Positions 5,735 to 6,581 of a stretch of DNA of 6,581 nt are shown here, one piece after another; within the stretch, counting starts at the first letter, position 1, and each line of letters starts with the position of its first letter. Under the pieces are notes generated by a model, which did no database searches, was not told the DNA's origin, and was given only the letters and a program-made list of their open reading frames with translations. The translations under genes and the position numbers were made by a program. This DNA is from Nanobdellota archaeon (GTDB taxonomy: Archaea; Nanobdellota; Nanobdellia; Woesearchaeales; JAUYGA01): positions 1 through 6,581 of the forward strand of contig JAUYGA010000020.1 of NCBI GenBank assembly GCA_030690755.1, given 5' to 3'.

Positions 5735-5742
5735 TATAAATA
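5735..5742 (+). promoter_or_regulatory. Candidate TATA box of the KaiC-like gene, displaced by an insertion
   Basis: TATAAATA lies just left of the inserted element. Without the element and one copy of the 8-bp flank it would sit about 50 bp from the KaiC-like ATG; it is now about 230 bp away. Activity in either state is unproven. Confidence 0.3.
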
Positions 5743-5748
5743 ATAATA

Positions 5749-5756
5749 CGTGAAAT
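5749..5756. repeat. Left 8-bp target-site duplication (CGTGAAAT)
   Basis: CGTGAAAT directly abuts the left inverted repeat, and the same 8 bp abuts the right one at 5931-5938. Because the neighbouring DNA is itself a repeat containing CGTGAAAT, insertion exactly between two repeat units is an alternative explanation. Confidence 0.6.
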
Positions 5757-5930
5757 GTATGTGCATAGCATCTTCAAAATTCTCGACGTGGAGTTGGAAG
5801 GAGCTGTGTTCCAGTGACTTGCGAGTGAGCTCGTTGCGAACTCGCTCACAATTGCCTGGACCAACCCCTCACAACGCTCGTCGCTGATTTTTGATTAATG
5901 AATTTTGACCTTAGGATGCTATGCACATAC
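5757..5930. mobile_element. 174-bp non-autonomous inverted-repeat element (MITE-like)
   Basis: The ends are perfect 16-bp inverted repeats: GTATGTGCATAGCATC (5757-5772) and its complement (5915-5930). Homology continues inward after small bulges: TCAAAATTC (5774-5782) pairs with GAATTTTGA (5900-5908), CGACG (5784-5788) with CGTCG (5879-5883), and TCCAG (5810-5814) with CTGGA (5856-5860). The centre folds separately. The element is flanked by CGTGAAAT on both sides, and its interior is visibly richer in G/C than the surroundings. It encodes no transposase; the longest plus-strand frame is 42 codons and does not look like a real protein. An autonomous transposase must act from elsewhere. The 8-bp duplication is compatible with several IS families, and I cannot assign one. 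Confidence 0.8.
5821..5849. other. Central hairpin of the inverted-repeat element
   Basis: Two competing folds are visible. GTGAGC-tc-GTT (5825-5835) can pair with AAC-tc-GCTCAC (5839-5849). Alternatively GCGAGT (5821-5826) can pair with ACTCGC (5840-5845). Either would cap the long stem formed by the two element halves. Confidence 0.5.
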
Positions 5931-5965
5931 CGTGAAATAATAATACGTGAAATAATAATACGTGA
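5931..5965. repeat. 15-bp tandem repeat upstream of the KaiC-like gene
   Basis: The unit CGTGAAATAATAATA occurs twice and is followed by a partial CGTGA; a further copy is interrupted by the element on its left. Removing the element and one 8-bp flank restores an unbroken array of three AATAATAATACGTGA units reaching to 6 bp before the KaiC-like ATG. Each unit contains GTGA, which can pair with the 16S rRNA tail, and an in-frame GTG AAA TAA TAA. Confidence 0.7.
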
Positions 5966-5970
5966 AGGGC

Positions 5971-6581
5971 ATGGAAAGAATAAAAACAGGCATCAAAGGT
6001 TTTGATGAACTAAATGAGGGAGGGTTTCCTAAAGGATCAACTATACTTATCTGCGGCATGCCCGGGACAGGCAAGACAATATTTGCGCTTCAGTATCTTT
6101 TTAATGGGGCAGCAAAATTTAACGAGAAATGCCTATATGTAAGTTTTGAAGAGGAGAAGCGGCATCTCATCGAGCAAGCAATGCAGTTTGGCTGGGATAT
6201 AGAGAAGCTTGAGAAAAAAGGGCTCTTCAAAATGGTCAATATAGACTCAAAAAATATTGACAATGACACTATTCAGGACATTTGCGACGTGATAATGAAG
6301 AATAACATAACAAGGGTTGTAATCGATTCGTTGTCTACTCTTTCAATCAATACGCCTGCAGTGCACACGAAAATAAGCGAGCTTGGAAATTTTGCTGTCA
6401 AAAGATTCTTGTATTCTTTCATAAGCAGCATCAGGACGCTTGGCGTAACTTCTATGTTGATATCCCAGACTTCAGATGAAAAATCATTGTCAACAGACGG
6501 CATCTCTGAATTTTTATGCGACGGGATAATCCACATTTCTTTCGAGTCCATGGGCGGAGCATACTCAAGAAGCCTTAGCGT
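5971..6581 (+). CDS. KaiC-like RecA-superfamily ATPase, N-terminal part (runs off right edge)
   Basis: 203 codons are visible and the gene continues beyond the window. It opens with the standard archaeal KaiC-like start, ERIKTGIKGFDELNEGGFPKG. A Walker A motif GMPGTGKT (29-36) follows, then the paired acidic residues in YVSFEEEK (E60-E61, where KaiC has its catalytic glutamates), and Walker B TRVVIDSLS with D119. This is one complete ATPase core; whether a second KaiC domain or an output domain follows cannot be seen. Archaeal KaiC-like proteins are ATP-driven switches linked to signalling and, in some lineages, motility; they are not circadian by default. The ATG at 5971 has only a weak GTGA (5962-5965) as ribosome-binding site. 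An in-frame GTG at 5962 would add three residues. The promoter region is disrupted by the inserted element. Confidence 0.93.
   Translation, partial: MERIKTGIKGFDELNEGGFPKGSTILICGMPGTGKTIFALQYLFNGAAKFNEKCLYVSFEEEKRHLIEQAMQFGWDIEKLEKKGLFKMVNIDSKNIDNDTIQDICDVIMKNNITRVVIDSLSTLSINTPAVHTKISELGNFAVKRFLYSFISSIRTLGVTSMLISQTSDEKSLSTDGISEFLCDGIIHISFESMGGAYSRSLS

Noticed and set aside
5682..5864. A 60-aa minus-strand frame across the end of the 100-aa gene and the element
   Set aside because: It overlaps a better-supported gene and the element's hairpin, has no promoter or ribosome-binding site, and has an ordinary shadow composition.
5759..5887. A 42-codon plus-strand frame inside the inverted-repeat element
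   Set aside because: It lies within self-complementary DNA, is rich in Ser/Arg/Trp/Cys unlike the neighbouring proteins, has no ribosome-binding site and matches nothing I recognise.
5757..5930. Element as a tRNA, C/D-box or H/ACA RNA gene
   Set aside because: I find no tRNA T-loop motif or CCA-compatible acceptor stem, no paired C and D boxes, and no convincing ANA box after a guide-type internal loop.

Overview
The window looks archaeal. Several genes sit behind A/T-rich TATA boxes, two of them apparently leaderless, and others carry GGTGAT or GAGGTG ribosome-binding sites. The proteome is also archaeal in character: a DUF2080-type transposon-associated protein, a V4R-domain protein, a KaiC-like ATPase and a ribbon-helix-helix (RHH) protein. 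The DNA is AT-rich with frequent ATA and AAA codons. A small-genome (DPANN-like) archaeon is my best guess, but lineage cannot be fixed from this window.

Left part (1-1477): the 5' end of a DUF2080-like gene runs off the left edge on the minus strand. A divergent promoter region separates it from a two-gene plus-strand unit, an RHH-type protein followed by an unrecognised 211-aa protein, coupled by an ATGA stop/start overlap.

Middle-left (1478-2773): a stand-alone CheY-like response regulator with an intact phosphorylation site is followed by a full-length V4R-domain protein, a family of predicted small-molecule sensors. The unit ends in a short convergent gap that holds a 17-bp tandem duplication and a small hairpin.

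Middle-right (2774-5406): a minus-strand operon encodes a cobalamin-binding-domain radical SAM enzyme and, 29 bp downstream, a FeeM-like (N-acyl amino acid synthase/GNAT fold) acyltransferase. It is transcribed divergently from a 100-aa protein whose C-terminal half resembles an AbrB/MazE-type hairpin. The 303-bp divergent intergenic region holds four copies of the half-site ATTATCC arranged as two inverted repeats, plus a separate perfect palindrome in the radical SAM leader.

Right part (5710-6581): a 174-bp non-autonomous element with 16-bp perfect terminal inverted repeats is flanked by an 8-bp direct repeat (CGTGAAAT). It lies inside a 15-bp tandem repeat immediately upstream of a KaiC-like ATPase gene, which runs off the right edge.

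Reading the parts together (inference): response regulator, V4R protein and KaiC-like ATPase suggest a signalling neighbourhood, and the radical SAM + FeeM-like pair looks like a small biosynthetic operon making an acylated or modified small molecule. Whether the two are linked is unknown. I see no rRNA, tRNA or CRISPR array.
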